Below, piece by piece: positions 42,508 to 51,627 of a stretch of DNA of 64,000 nt (position 1 is its first letter; each line of letters opens with the position of its first letter). The notes below the pieces were generated by a model that saw only the letters and a list, made by a program, of their open reading frames with translations, was not told where the DNA came from and searched no databases. The translations under genes and the position numbers were made by a program. The DNA is from Clostridium sp. GTDB taxonomy: Bacteria; Bacillota; Clostridia; Lachnospirales; Lachnospiraceae. The DNA lies in contig JAMPFF010000002.1 of the NCBI GenBank assembly GCA_023664605.1, positions 1-64,000 on the forward strand. Direction: 5' to 3'.

Positions 42508-43578
42508 ATGACCCGTAAACAATTATTGCAAGGCATCATTTTCATAGGGATTTTTTTGCTGGCGTTAATCCCGGTTTCCTATATCGTTAGGACAAACGGC
42601 GATGTAAAGGACAGATTTTCCGGTTTTTATGCGCAAAAGGATGATACGCTCGATATTGTCATGATAGGTTCAAGTCCGGTTTTTCCTTATTACAGTGCGC
42701 CCATGCTGTGGGGAGAGACAGGGATTGCGGCATATCCGCTTTCCTCCAATCTGCAAAGACCGGCGGCAATGAAATATCTTGTCAAAGAGGCGCAAAAGAC
42801 GCAGTCGCCGTCTCTTTATATTTTTGAAATGCGTATGTATACGATGGAAGATGCGGGACTGACTGAAAATATGGCGTATACAAGGGGCGTAACGGATAAT
42901 CTGAAATATTCAGCGAACCGCGTGGAGACGATTCAGGCGTTGGTGCCGGAGGGTGAAGATAGGTTAAGCTATTATATCGATTTGTTTAAATATCATACAA
43001 ATTGGAAAATGTTTGCGCTTTCGTCCGAATGGAATAATTGGCGTTATGAAAAAGAAAATAACCTGAAAGGTTTTTTTATAAAAGACGAGGTGGGACCGAC
43101 GCCGACGCCGACGGTGGGCGGTATGAAAGGAGAAATGAAGATTCCAAACGAGCAGGAGGCTTATCTAAGGGATTTATTGCAATATTTGCAGGAAAATAAA
43201 TTACAAGCGTTATTTATAGTGTCGCCTTATGGGGAAAGCATGGAAGAGCAGCAGATGTTCAATTATATGGGCGGCATCATAGAAGAAGCGGGATATCAGT
43301 TTCTTAATATGAATAACCATTATGATGAAATTGGGATTGTATTTGAAGAGGATTTTGCCGATTACGGCAGTCATACGAACGCTGTCGGCGCGCAGAAGTG
43401 TACGGCATTTTTAGAAAAGTATCTGCTGGCTAATTATGATTTTACGGACAAGCGGGGAGATGACAGCTACGCTTCTTGGGATGCGGCCTACGAATTATGG
43501 CTTCAGGAAACGAGGCGGGCATCGGGAGTCATTGCGGAACATATCGCGAACGGGGATTATGCGGAAATAGAAGAATAA
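42508..43578 (+). CDS. Membrane-anchored SGNH-like protein
   Basis: 356 residues from ATG 42508, which has GAGG 6 nt upstream; ATG 42496 has none. A signal-anchor (residues 3-25) is followed by an extracytoplasmic domain. IVMIGSSPVFPYYSAP supplies a putative nucleophile Ser and DYGSHTNAVGAQK a late Ser/His region, similar to DltD-like and SGNH proteins. A short Pro-Thr repeat (GPTPTPTVGG, encoded near 43095) looks like a flexible linker. It could serve an acyl-transfer or deacylation step for one of the membrane acyltransferases (4995, 35397). Its exact family is not recognised. Confidence 0.65.
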   Translation: MTRKQLLQGIIFIGIFLLALIPVSYIVRTNGDVKDRFSGFYAQKDDTLDIVMIGSSPVFPYYSAPMLWGETGIAAYPLSSNLQRPAAMKYLVKEAQKTQSPSLYIFEMRMYTMEDAGLTENMAYTRGVTDNLKYSANRVETIQALVPEGEDRLSYYIDLFKYHTNWKMFALSSEWNNWRYEKENNLKGFFIKDEVGPTPTPTVGGMKGEMKIPNEQEAYLRDLLQYLQENKLQALFIVSPYGESMEEQQMFNYMGGIIEEAGYQFLNMNNHYDEIGIVFEEDFADYGSHTNAVGAQKCTAFLEKYLLANYDFTDKRGDDSYASWDAAYELWLQETRRASGVIAEHIANGDYAEIEE

Positions 43579-43600
43579 CACGCGAAAAGGAGAAAGGTAC

Positions 43601-44359
43601 ATGTTTTCATTTGAAGACTACAGGGAAATTATTAAAATCATACAATCGACGGGCAGGCATACCAACTACGCCGGGGCGCTTAAAAAGGATAAATTCGTTA
43701 TTATGCGCCATGATGTGGAATACAGCGTGGAAAGGGCGTATGAACTTTCGCGGGTGGAGCAGAGCATGGATTTTGTTTCCACGTACTTTTTTCAGTGGAC
43801 GAATAATTCCTATAATATTTTATCTCGAAGAAATCTGGATATGATTAAGGATATGCACGAGAGAGGACAGCATATCGGGCTGCATTTTGCCTTAAACGGC
43901 ATGACGGATATGGCGGAGGTGCGCAGGCGGATTCGGAAAGAAGTGGATATTTTAAGCGAAATGTTCGGCTTTGCGATTACGGAATTTTCCATTCACCGCC
44001 CATCCAAAGACGTGCTGCGGGAAAATATCAAGCTGGATGGTCTGTTAAACGCCTATCAGGACGACTTTTTTACCTTTGCGGAACAGGTTACGGAAGATAC
44101 TCCCGTTGCCGTCAAATATATGTCGGATGCCAATCATATCTGGCGTTATGGATACCCGGACGAAAAAAATATTACCGGGCATGATAAGGTGCAGATTTTA
44201 ACCCACCCGTTTGCATGGTGCAAAGAGGGGTATAATAATTTCAATAATTACCGGGCGCTGGTGCAGGAAAAATACGAGGAATTAATCTCGTCCATCGACC
44301 AGGAATGTAAGGATTTTGGGGAATATAAAGATTATTTTATCGAAAAGTACCAACGATAA
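43601..44359 (+). CDS. Polysaccharide deacetylase-like (NodB-type) protein
   Basis: 252 residues. FVIMRHDVEYSVERAYEL gives the His-Asp start of the NodB-like barrel, GQHIGLHFALNG the metal-binding histidines, EFSIHRPSKD a later active-site strand and QILTHPFAWC the last histidine. No signal peptide is present, so it should act inside the cell on a sugar nucleotide or lipid-linked sugar, for example removing a formyl or acetyl group. Its neighbours are an SGNH protein and an amidotransferase. Substrate is unknown. Confidence 0.7.
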   Translation: MFSFEDYREIIKIIQSTGRHTNYAGALKKDKFVIMRHDVEYSVERAYELSRVEQSMDFVSTYFFQWTNNSYNILSRRNLDMIKDMHERGQHIGLHFALNGMTDMAEVRRRIRKEVDILSEMFGFAITEFSIHRPSKDVLRENIKLDGLLNAYQDDFFTFAEQVTEDTPVAVKYMSDANHIWRYGYPDEKNITGHDKVQILTHPFAWCKEGYNNFNNYRALVQEKYEELISSIDQECKDFGEYKDYFIEKYQR

Positions 44360-44399
44360 AAAGTGGAGTTCATTTGAGAGAAAGACATGGGGGATTGCA

Positions 44400-46283
44400 A
44401 TGTGCGGTATTTGCGGTTATATCAGTAAAAAGGGCATTACTATAGAAAACCTGAAAGCGATGAACGATACAATGGTTCATAGAGGACCGGATGACAGTGG
44501 AGAGGAAATCTATGAGATGGCGGGCGGCTATCAGATAGGACTGGCACAGCGCAGACTCTCCATTCTGGACTTATCGGCTCTGGGGCATCAGCCCATGCAC
44601 TCCGCGGATAAGAGAATTTCCGTCGTTTATAACGGGGAAATTTATAATTATCCGAAGCTTCGGGAGGAATTATCGGACTATCCGTTTAAATCCCGCTGTG
44701 ATACGGAGGCGATTATTGCCGCCTATCTCAAATGGGGCGTAGACTGCGTAAAGCATTTTAACGGTATGTTTGCTATTGCGCTGTATGACAGGGAGAGCGG
44801 CGAAGTCTATCTGATGCGCGACAGGGTCGGTAAAAAGCCGCTTTATTACTGGAAAAAGGAAGACGGCATTGTCTTTGCGTCCGAATTAAAGCCTATTATG
44901 GCATATCCGGGTTTTCCGAAAAAAATCCGGAGAGAAGTGATACCGCGTTATCTGTTTCAGCAGTATATCAACGCACCGGACAGTATCTTTGAAGACGTAT
45001 ATAAAATAGAACCGGGAAGCGTCCTGCGGTTCCATAAAGGAGAAATAACAACCTGGAAATATTGGGATATTAAGCAGGTTTATCAAAAGCAGATTGCAGA
45101 CCCTGTTAAAAGTTATGAAGAGGCAAAGGAAAGGTTAAAGGCAAGTCTGCAAAAATCCGTAAGGGCGCGTATGCTCTCTGATGTGCCGTTAGGTTCCTTT
45201 TTAAGCGGCGGCTATGATTCTTCTCTTGTAACGGCCATTGCGCAGGAATGCAGCGATACGCCGGTCAAGACATTTTCCATTGGATTTTATGAAGAAAAGT
45301 ATAACGAGGCGGGATATGCCAAGGAAGTAGCCAAATATCTGGGAACGGCGCATACGGAACTTTATATTGATGAGCAGGAAATGTTTCAGTTAGTGGAGAG
45401 TATTCCGCAGTATTATGATGAGCCTTTTGCGGACAGTTCGCAGATTCCCACCATGCTGGTTTCGCAGCTTGCAAGAGAACATGTGACGGTGGCGTTGTCG
45501 GGAGACGGCGGCGATGAATTTTTCTGCGGTTATAATATCTATGAAAATGTCAGTCAGGCGCAAAAACTGGATATGCTTGGAGGAATGGTGCATACCGTCT
45601 GCCATCTGCCGGGCTTTAAACAGATAGGATTGGAGGAGCGGCTGCCGTTTCGCGTACGCGTGATTGCCGGAAATCGGGAAAAAGAAAGTAAGACCCAGTT
45701 TGGCGCGGGAAATTATATTGTCAAGGCAAATGCAATGGTAAAAAAGAGCGGAAACTTTTTACCGGTACATTATCTGATGGAAAGTGAGTACGGTGTGAAA
45801 AACTGGCAGATTCGCCGGATGCTGCTGGATATGGACACCTATCTGCCGGGAGATATCCTCTGTAAGATGGACAGGGCTTCCATGAAATATTCTCTGGAGG
45901 CAAGATGCCCTATTTTAGATACGGATGTTATGGAATTATCCTACCGTATTCCGCATTCCTATAAGTATGCGCATGGGGATAAAAAGCATATTTTGAAAGA
46001 TATCGCCTACGATTACATTCCGAGAAAACTGCTGGAACGTCCGAAAGTGGGATTTGGCGTGCCGCTTGATAAGTGGATGCGCGGGCCGTTAAAGGAACAG
46101 TTATTAGATTACAGCAGTTATAATTATTTGAAAAAGCAGGATATTTTTGACGCGGACTATACTTCCGATATGATACAGAGTTATATGAGGACCGGTGATG
46201 CCGGTCCGGCGACAGGAGCAAACTATTCTAAACTCGCGTGGTCGTTTTTTGTATTCCAGCAGTGGTATCAAAATTTTCAGTGA
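44400..46283 (+). CDS. AsnB-type glutamine amidotransferase, possible uronic acid amidase/synthase
   Basis: 627 residues from ATG 44400, fixed by the need for Cys2 as the N-terminal nucleophile after Met removal (MCGICGYIS); GGGGG lies upstream. An Ntn glutaminase domain (FNGMFAIALYD, RDRVGKKPLYY) is followed by an ATP-pyrophosphatase domain with LSGGYDSSLV (269 onwards) and LSGDGGDEFFCG. The family includes true asparagine synthetases and WbpS-like enzymes that turn uronic acids in surface glycans into uronamides. A UDP-GalNAcA route is encoded in this window, so the latter role is favoured. A second copy is at 47597. Confidence 0.85.
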   Translation: MCGICGYISKKGITIENLKAMNDTMVHRGPDDSGEEIYEMAGGYQIGLAQRRLSILDLSALGHQPMHSADKRISVVYNGEIYNYPKLREELSDYPFKSRCDTEAIIAAYLKWGVDCVKHFNGMFAIALYDRESGEVYLMRDRVGKKPLYYWKKEDGIVFASELKPIMAYPGFPKKIRREVIPRYLFQQYINAPDSIFEDVYKIEPGSVLRFHKGEITTWKYWDIKQVYQKQIADPVKSYEEAKERLKASLQKSVRARMLSDVPLGSFLSGGYDSSLVTAIAQECSDTPVKTFSIGFYEEKYNEAGYAKEVAKYLGTAHTELYIDEQEMFQLVESIPQYYDEPFADSSQIPTMLVSQLAREHVTVALSGDGGDEFFCGYNIYENVSQAQKLDMLGGMVHTVCHLPGFKQIGLEERLPFRVRVIAGNREKESKTQFGAGNYIVKANAMVKKSGNFLPVHYLMESEYGVKNWQIRRMLLDMDTYLPGDILCKMDRASMKYSLEARCPILDTDVMELSYRIPHSYKYAHGDKKHILKDIAYDYIPRKLLERPKVGFGVPLDKWMRGPLKEQLLDYSSYNYLKKQDIFDADYTSDMIQSYMRTGDAGPATGANYSKLAWSFFVFQQWYQNFQ

Positions 46284-46319
46284 TATGGGGTAGGTCGAGG
46301 GAGAGGAATAGGCGGTAAA

Positions 46320-47510
46320 ATGGGCAGTAAATTAAAAAACGACTTAATAAAAACACGGGATGAAAGCCAAAATGAATTAAATAACAACAAGAGAAGCCAA
46401 AAAGATGGAGAATTTAAAAAAAATGCAGGAAAAGTTGCATTTTATATTGGTTCTTTACATAAAGGCGGAGCGGAACGCGTTTTTGTCAATTTAGCGGAGC
46501 ATTTCTTAAATCAGGATTATCAGGTCCTTATGGTAACACAGTACCAAAAAGAGGACGAATATGAACTGGCGGAGGGTATTGACAGAGTCATTTCTGATAT
46601 TACGCCGCAGGAGACAACGAATAACAGGATGATGAATTTCTGGCGCCGCGTAGAAAAGCTGCACCGTATATGGAAGCGTGAAAAACCCGATTTGGTATTG
46701 TCCTGTGCAGGTAAGAATAATTTTATGACAATCGTGACAACAATGTTTACAAAGACAAAACCGGTTGTATCCGTTGTCGGGGAAGCGAAAGAAGAATATC
46801 CGAATCGGCTGATGCGGATGCTGGCAAATCTGTTGTTTCCGTATGCGGCAGGCATTATTTTACAGACGGAACGTTCCCGTGCTTTTTTCTCAAAACGGAT
46901 TGCAAAAACAGCCGTTATTCTTCCGAACTCCCTCAATCCTTTATTTATAAGACCGGCTTTTCAGGGAGAACGGCAGAAACGTGTTGTTTCCGTAGGGCGT
47001 CTGGATGCCAACAAGAACCATGAGATGATGATTCGGGCTTTTGCAAAACTTGCCTCGAAATATCCGGAATATACATTGACGATTTATGGAGACGGTGAAC
47101 TAAGAAGCTATCTGGAGGAATTGATTGACTCGCTGGAAATGTCCGGCAGAGTTTTGATTCCGGGCGTTATTTTAAATGTGGCGGAGGAAATAGAGAAGGC
47201 ATCGCTTTTCCTGCTGACCTCGTATTCCGAGGGGGTATCAAACGCCTTGATAGAAGCGATGGCGTTAGGGCTGCCGGTGATTGCAACGGATGTGCCAAGC
47301 GGCGGAACCGTCGAACTTATCCGTCATGGCGAAAATGGCTGGATAATTCCCACAGGGGATGAAAGAGCGTTGGAAAAAGCCATGGATAAACTGTTATCCG
47401 ATACGGCGTTGGCGGACAGGCTGGGTACTCAGGCGCGCGGGATTCAGGAACGGTTCGCACCCGAGCGGGTGAACAGGCAGTGGCAGGAATATTTTCAAAG
47501 TTTGTGCTGA
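46320..47510 (+). CDS. GT4 glycosyltransferase, PglH/PglJ-like
   Basis: 396 residues, with a polar lysine- and asparagine-rich extension of about 37 residues before the usual first strand VAFYIGSLHKGGAERVFVNL. RVVSVGRLDANKNHEMMIRAF and YSEGVSNALIEAMALGLP with ATDVPSGGTVELI form the donor site. It belongs with the transferases at 32551 and 41266. No later Met would remove the extension, so the extension is probably real. It sits between the two amidotransferase genes, suggesting that all three act on the same uronic-acid-containing repeat unit. Confidence 0.83.
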   Translation: MGSKLKNDLIKTRDESQNELNNNKRSQKDGEFKKNAGKVAFYIGSLHKGGAERVFVNLAEHFLNQDYQVLMVTQYQKEDEYELAEGIDRVISDITPQETTNNRMMNFWRRVEKLHRIWKREKPDLVLSCAGKNNFMTIVTTMFTKTKPVVSVVGEAKEEYPNRLMRMLANLLFPYAAGIILQTERSRAFFSKRIAKTAVILPNSLNPLFIRPAFQGERQKRVVSVGRLDANKNHEMMIRAFAKLASKYPEYTLTIYGDGELRSYLEELIDSLEMSGRVLIPGVILNVAEEIEKASLFLLTSYSEGVSNALIEAMALGLPVIATDVPSGGTVELIRHGENGWIIPTGDERALEKAMDKLLSDTALADRLGTQARGIQERFAPERVNRQWQEYFQSLC

Positions 47511-47572
47511 CGTTTGTGCTGTCCGGAACAAACATTGCGGGCGGGTATTTGGCGGCCGACAATATTGCGGGC
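47501..47572 (+). repeat. Short direct and inverted repeats between GT4 and amidotransferase genes
   Basis: TTTGTGCTG occurs twice (47501-47509, 47513-47521) and ATTGCGGGC twice (47534-47542, 47564-47572). GTTTGT (47512-47517) pairs with ACAAAC (47528-47533) followed by A-T-T-G-C, resembling hairpin 2 of the elements at 7922 and 40447; it may be a decayed third copy. Confidence 0.4.
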
Positions 47573-47596
47573 TGAGAGAAAGGAATGGGTATTCAT

Positions 47597-49495
47597 ATGT
47601 GTGGGATTGCCGGGTTTTGTAACGGAAAATTTGACTGGAAAGAGAATATAGAACGTATGAACGACCGGCTCTATCATAGGGGACCGGATGCTTCCGGCGT
47701 ATGGGCGTCGGAAGATAAGAGGGTTGTGCTTGGACATAGGAGATTATCTATTGTAGATTTAACTTTTAACGGCTCACAGCCTATGGAATCGCATGACGGA
47801 CGTTATATAATGGCTTATAATGGGGAAATTTATAATTATCAGGAAATAAAAGAAAAGTTAATACAGGAGGGAAAAGTGACTGCTTTTAGGGGAACTTCTG
47901 ATACGGAAGCGCTTTTGGAAGCAGTTTCCGCATATGGATTACAGGAAACATTGAAGAAATGTAAGGGTATGTTTGCCATTGCGCTGTATGATAAAAAACA
48001 ACAAGAGTTATTTTTGGCAAGAGACAGGGTAGGGGAGAAGCCATTGTACTATGGGTTTGTTGGAGAGCAAACCTTTGCGTTCGCTTCGGAAATACGCGCA
48101 TTGACTTGCTTGGACAATTTCAAAAACCCGATAAATACGGGCATTCTGCAAACTTATTTCCGCTATGGATACATTCCGGCGCCCTATTCCATTTACCAAA
48201 ATATTTATAAATTAGAGCCGGGAAAAGTGCTAAAAATGAAATCTCCATTTAATAAATATGACATAGAAACGTATTGGTCGATGCGTGAAAAGGCTTATTA
48301 TGGACAGACGCATCTGTTTCAGGGTTCCGAAAAAGAGGCTGCTGAGGAGTTGGAGAGATTGTTAAAAAATGCCATCCGCGGGCAGATGGCGGCTGATGTG
48401 CCGGTAGGCGCTTTTTTATCTGCGGGAATTGACAGCCCTACGATTGTAGCCCTGATGCAGTCGATAAGTGACAAATGTGTCAGAAGCTATACCATCGGCA
48501 TGTGGGAAAAGGATTTTAATGAGGCTGAAATCGCTAAGAAAATTGCGGCGCATCTTGGCACGGAACATACGGAACTATATATTACGGAAGAGGATGCCAA
48601 ACAGGTGATACCGAAATTGGGCGGTATGTTCGGAGAGCCGTTTGCGGATTCCTCCCAGATACCGACATATCTGGTTAGTAAGATGACAAGGGAGCATGTG
48701 ACGGTATCGTTAAGTGGTGACGGCGGCGATGAATTGTTTGGCGGTTATGGCACGTACCGTTCTGTTGAACGTATCTGGCGGCAGACACAAAAAATACCAT
48801 CTGTTATCAGGAAACCGGCGAGTGCGGCAATTCTGCACAGCCCATGGGGCAGGAGCGGTTCTTTGGCGGTCAGGGCGAGACTGCTTGGCGCATCCGGTAT
48901 AGAGGATATGTACAGACGTTCCGCGCAGGGCGAGGGGATAGAACTGGTGTCGGCGGACGTGCTGCGAAAACTTACCGCTACCGGCGCGGACGGCGGACAA
49001 TGTATTACGGCCATGGATGACTATACGGATGGCTTTTTGCCGGAGCCGGTGCATAATTTAATGCTGATGGATATGCTGATGTATCACCCTGACGATATTC
49101 TGGCGAAGGTGGACAGAACGGCGATGGCGGTTTCTTTGGAAACAAGAGTGCCGATGTTGGACAGGGATGTTGTGGAGTTTGCATGGAGCCTGCCTCTTTC
49201 CTATAAAAAGCAGGGGGATGTTACCAAGAAAGTGTTGCGTGATATTTTATACCAATATGTTCCCCGGGAGTTGATGGAGCGCCCGAAAAAAGGGTTTGCC
49301 ATTCCTTTGCGGAAATGGTTAAAACAGCCCGGGCTTCGGGAGTGGGCGGAAAGTTTACTGGATAGGAAACAAATAAAAGAACAGAAGTTATTAAATTCGG
49401 ACAATGTGGAGAAAATCTGGAAAGATTATATTGAACATGATATATGGCGTCAGCAGATATGGCATGTGTTAATGTTTCAGGCCACTATGTTTTAG
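47597..49495 (+). CDS. AsnB-type glutamine amidotransferase, second copy
   Basis: 632 residues from ATG 47597; an in-frame ATG at 47585 would place four residues before the catalytic Cys and is rejected (MCGIAGFCNG). Glutaminase domain: YHRGPDASG, MAYNGEIYNYQEI, RDRVGEKPLYYGF. The synthetase domain has LSAGIDSPTIV at 274 onwards in place of the canonical Ser-Gly-Gly loop, and LSGDGGDELFGGYG. This change is at the pyrophosphate-binding loop but keeps the Asp-Ser. As with 44400, amidation of a GalNAcA residue is the favoured role. The sequence is clearly diverged from 44400, so it is not a recent duplication. Confidence 0.85.
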   Translation: MCGIAGFCNGKFDWKENIERMNDRLYHRGPDASGVWASEDKRVVLGHRRLSIVDLTFNGSQPMESHDGRYIMAYNGEIYNYQEIKEKLIQEGKVTAFRGTSDTEALLEAVSAYGLQETLKKCKGMFAIALYDKKQQELFLARDRVGEKPLYYGFVGEQTFAFASEIRALTCLDNFKNPINTGILQTYFRYGYIPAPYSIYQNIYKLEPGKVLKMKSPFNKYDIETYWSMREKAYYGQTHLFQGSEKEAAEELERLLKNAIRGQMAADVPVGAFLSAGIDSPTIVALMQSISDKCVRSYTIGMWEKDFNEAEIAKKIAAHLGTEHTELYITEEDAKQVIPKLGGMFGEPFADSSQIPTYLVSKMTREHVTVSLSGDGGDELFGGYGTYRSVERIWRQTQKIPSVIRKPASAAILHSPWGRSGSLAVRARLLGASGIEDMYRRSAQGEGIELVSADVLRKLTATGADGGQCITAMDDYTDGFLPEPVHNLMLMDMLMYHPDDILAKVDRTAMAVSLETRVPMLDRDVVEFAWSLPLSYKKQGDVTKKVLRDILYQYVPRELMERPKKGFAIPLRKWLKQPGLREWAESLLDRKQIKEQKLLNSDNVEKIWKDYIEHDIWRQQIWHVLMFQATMF

Positions 49496-49543
49496 ACACT
49501 CTGCGGCTTAAAGGATGCAGGCGCAAAAGAATGGAGGATTACA

Positions 49544-50623
49544 ATGAAAGTATTGGAGGGGTATACCCCGGAAAAGATATCCGCCGAGCGGCAAAGCGAG
49601 CTGATTTCCGTAATTGTCGCGGCTTATAATATAGAAGATTATGTAGAACGGGGAGTCAACTCCATTTTGCGGCAGACATACAGGAATTTGGAGATTATTT
49701 TGGTGGATGACGGTTCTACTGATAAAAGCGGTCAGATTTGTGACAGGCTGGCAGAAAAGGACGCGCGTGTCGTTGTGCTGCATAAGGAAAACGGCGGGCC
49801 TGCGGATGCCAGAAATGCAGGGATTGCCATTGCGAAAGGAAGTTACATCGGATTTGTGGACGGGGATGATTATATCGACCCGGATATGTATGAAAAAATG
49901 CTAGGCGCCATGATAGAACAGCAGGCGTCTTTGGCGGTTTGCAGATACAGGCGGGTGCATAAAGACTATATAGAAGATGCGTCGGTCAACCGTGCAGTCC
50001 TGTTAGAGGAACAGGAGGCGCTGCAATATTATGTGGAGGAGCGGGAAGAATATGATATTCAGAATGCGGTCTGGAATAAACTTTATCAGAGACAAATATT
50101 AGAAAATCTTTCCTTTCCGGACGGTAAATGGTATGAGGACATCATGTTTGCAACAGTAGCCTTAAGCCGTACGGACAGATGCGTTTACCTTGACAGCGCC
50201 TGCTATAATTATATAATAGACAGAGAAGGCAGTATTATGAATACGAAGATAAATCCCCGCACGTTTACGGACCATATACCGGCGTACCGGGAGAAAACCG
50301 TATTTTTGCAGACGCTTGGAAGACAGGATTTGGCGGACGTCCACAACTATTTCTTTTACAAGCGGCTGTTGCTTTTTTATAATGAATTAAGAAAAGGTTC
50401 TTTTCCGGATAAGAAGAAATATCTGGATGAAATAACACGAGTTATCAAGGAGAACGTTTCGCAGAATCGGGAAGCGTATGAAAGAATTTACCATTGCAGA
50501 TGCGCCAACCCGAATGAAAAGAAAAAGATGGATTTGTTTTTAAAGTCGCCGCATTTATATTGGGGCGTCATGCGTATTAATGAAGCCGTGATTCTTCCTG
50601 TTAAAACCAAAAGACGCAGATAA
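49544..50623 (+). CDS. GT2 glycosyltransferase
   Basis: 359 residues. GT-A fold: ISVIVAAYNIEDYVERGVNS, LVDDGSTDKSGQICD, NGGPADARNAGIAIA and the DxD region IGFVDGDDYIDPDMYEKM. The C-terminal half has WNKLYQRQILENLSFPDGKWYEDI, typical of EpsJ/CpsI-like transferases with Glu-Asp as catalytic base area. The opening 17 residues precede the usual first strand. It probably adds a hexose or HexNAc in the repeat unit. GGAGG precedes the start. Confidence 0.85.
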   Translation: MKVLEGYTPEKISAERQSELISVIVAAYNIEDYVERGVNSILRQTYRNLEIILVDDGSTDKSGQICDRLAEKDARVVVLHKENGGPADARNAGIAIAKGSYIGFVDGDDYIDPDMYEKMLGAMIEQQASLAVCRYRRVHKDYIEDASVNRAVLLEEQEALQYYVEEREEYDIQNAVWNKLYQRQILENLSFPDGKWYEDIMFATVALSRTDRCVYLDSACYNYIIDREGSIMNTKINPRTFTDHIPAYREKTVFLQTLGRQDLADVHNYFFYKRLLLFYNELRKGSFPDKKKYLDEITRVIKENVSQNREAYERIYHCRCANPNEKKKMDLFLKSPHLYWGVMRINEAVILPVKTKRRR

Positions 50624-50661
50624 GGATTGCGAAAGTATTGCAGATATAGCGGAGGGAACTT

Positions 50662-51582
50662 ATGATTATCATCCAGATGGCGGGCGGGCTGGGAAACCAG
50701 ATGTTTCAATATGCCCTTTACAGACAGCTTATCAGTATGGGGAAAATCGTAAAAATGGATGATGAAGCAGGCTTTAAAGCGGATGCGCAGAGAAATCCCG
50801 CATTGGAGGCCTTTGGCATTACCTATGAGAAAGCATCCCGAAAAGAAATTATCCGTATGACGGATGCTTCCATGATGCCGTTGACGAGGCTCAGACGGAA
50901 ACTTTTGGGCAGGCACAGCCATTCTTATTTTGAAGAGAGCAAGCTTTTTCAGGCGAAAATTTTTGGCTGGGATAACGTCTATCTGGAGGGTTACTGGCAG
51001 TCTGAAAAATATTTTCCGGATGTGGCGGATGTATTGAAGCAGGAATTTGGACTGGAAAGTGTTATAAATAACAATTGTAATGGATATGGACTCTCGGAGC
51101 AGGCGCAGAGGCTTTTGCAGAAAATACAGCAGACGGAATCCGTTAGCATACATGTGCGGAGAGGAGACTATCTTCTGCCGCAGAATCAGGAATTGTTTGG
51201 GGATATTTGCACGGACTTATATTATGAACGGGCAATGAAAATAGTGGTGGACAGATATCCGAATTGCACTTTCTATCTGTTTACAAATGATTGGAACTGG
51301 GCGGACGACTGGCTGAAAGAGGGTTTGCTTCCGAATCAGGTTATGAAAGAGGGGCATGAAATTATTCCCGTATGCCTGCCGGAAGATAGAGATTATGAGT
51401 CGCTTACACTGATGAGCCAATGTAAACACAATATTCTGGCTAATAGCAGTTTTAGCTGGTGGGCATCTTATTTGAATGGTAATCCCGATAAATTTGTGGC
51501 AGCGCCGGATAAGTGGATGAACGGGTGGGATTGCAGCGACATTTACAGGGCGGATATGGTAAAGATAAAACCGGGCATATGA
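50662..51582 (+). CDS. GT11 fucosyltransferase (alpha-1,2 type)
   Basis: 306 residues. IQMAGGLGNQMFQYALYR at the start, SIHVRRGDYLLPQNQELFG in the middle (motif H-x-R-R-G-D-Y), and ILANSSFSWWASYLNG near the end are the three standard GT11 motifs. The reaction is alpha-1,2-linkage of L-fucose, usually to galactose, using GDP-fucose. It is closely related to the protein at 62595. GGAGGG precedes the start at good spacing. Confidence 0.9.
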   Translation: MIIIQMAGGLGNQMFQYALYRQLISMGKIVKMDDEAGFKADAQRNPALEAFGITYEKASRKEIIRMTDASMMPLTRLRRKLLGRHSHSYFEESKLFQAKIFGWDNVYLEGYWQSEKYFPDVADVLKQEFGLESVINNNCNGYGLSEQAQRLLQKIQQTESVSIHVRRGDYLLPQNQELFGDICTDLYYERAMKIVVDRYPNCTFYLFTNDWNWADDWLKEGLLPNQVMKEGHEIIPVCLPEDRDYESLTLMSQCKHNILANSSFSWWASYLNGNPDKFVAAPDKWMNGWDCSDIYRADMVKIKPGI

Positions 51583-51627
51583 CAGAATTGTCATAAATGA
51601 TAAGAAACGGTATATGGAGAGTAATAG

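Noticed and set aside
43090-43120. GACGCC tandem repeats as a possible slippage/phase-variation tract
   Set aside because: Only three short units encoding a Pro-Thr linker; hexamer changes would stay in frame, so on/off switching is unlikely.
51588-51616. TTGTCA and TATATG with 17-nt spacing
   Set aside because: The transcript would begin after the GGAG ribosome binding site of the ABC transporter gene, and the -10 box ends in G.
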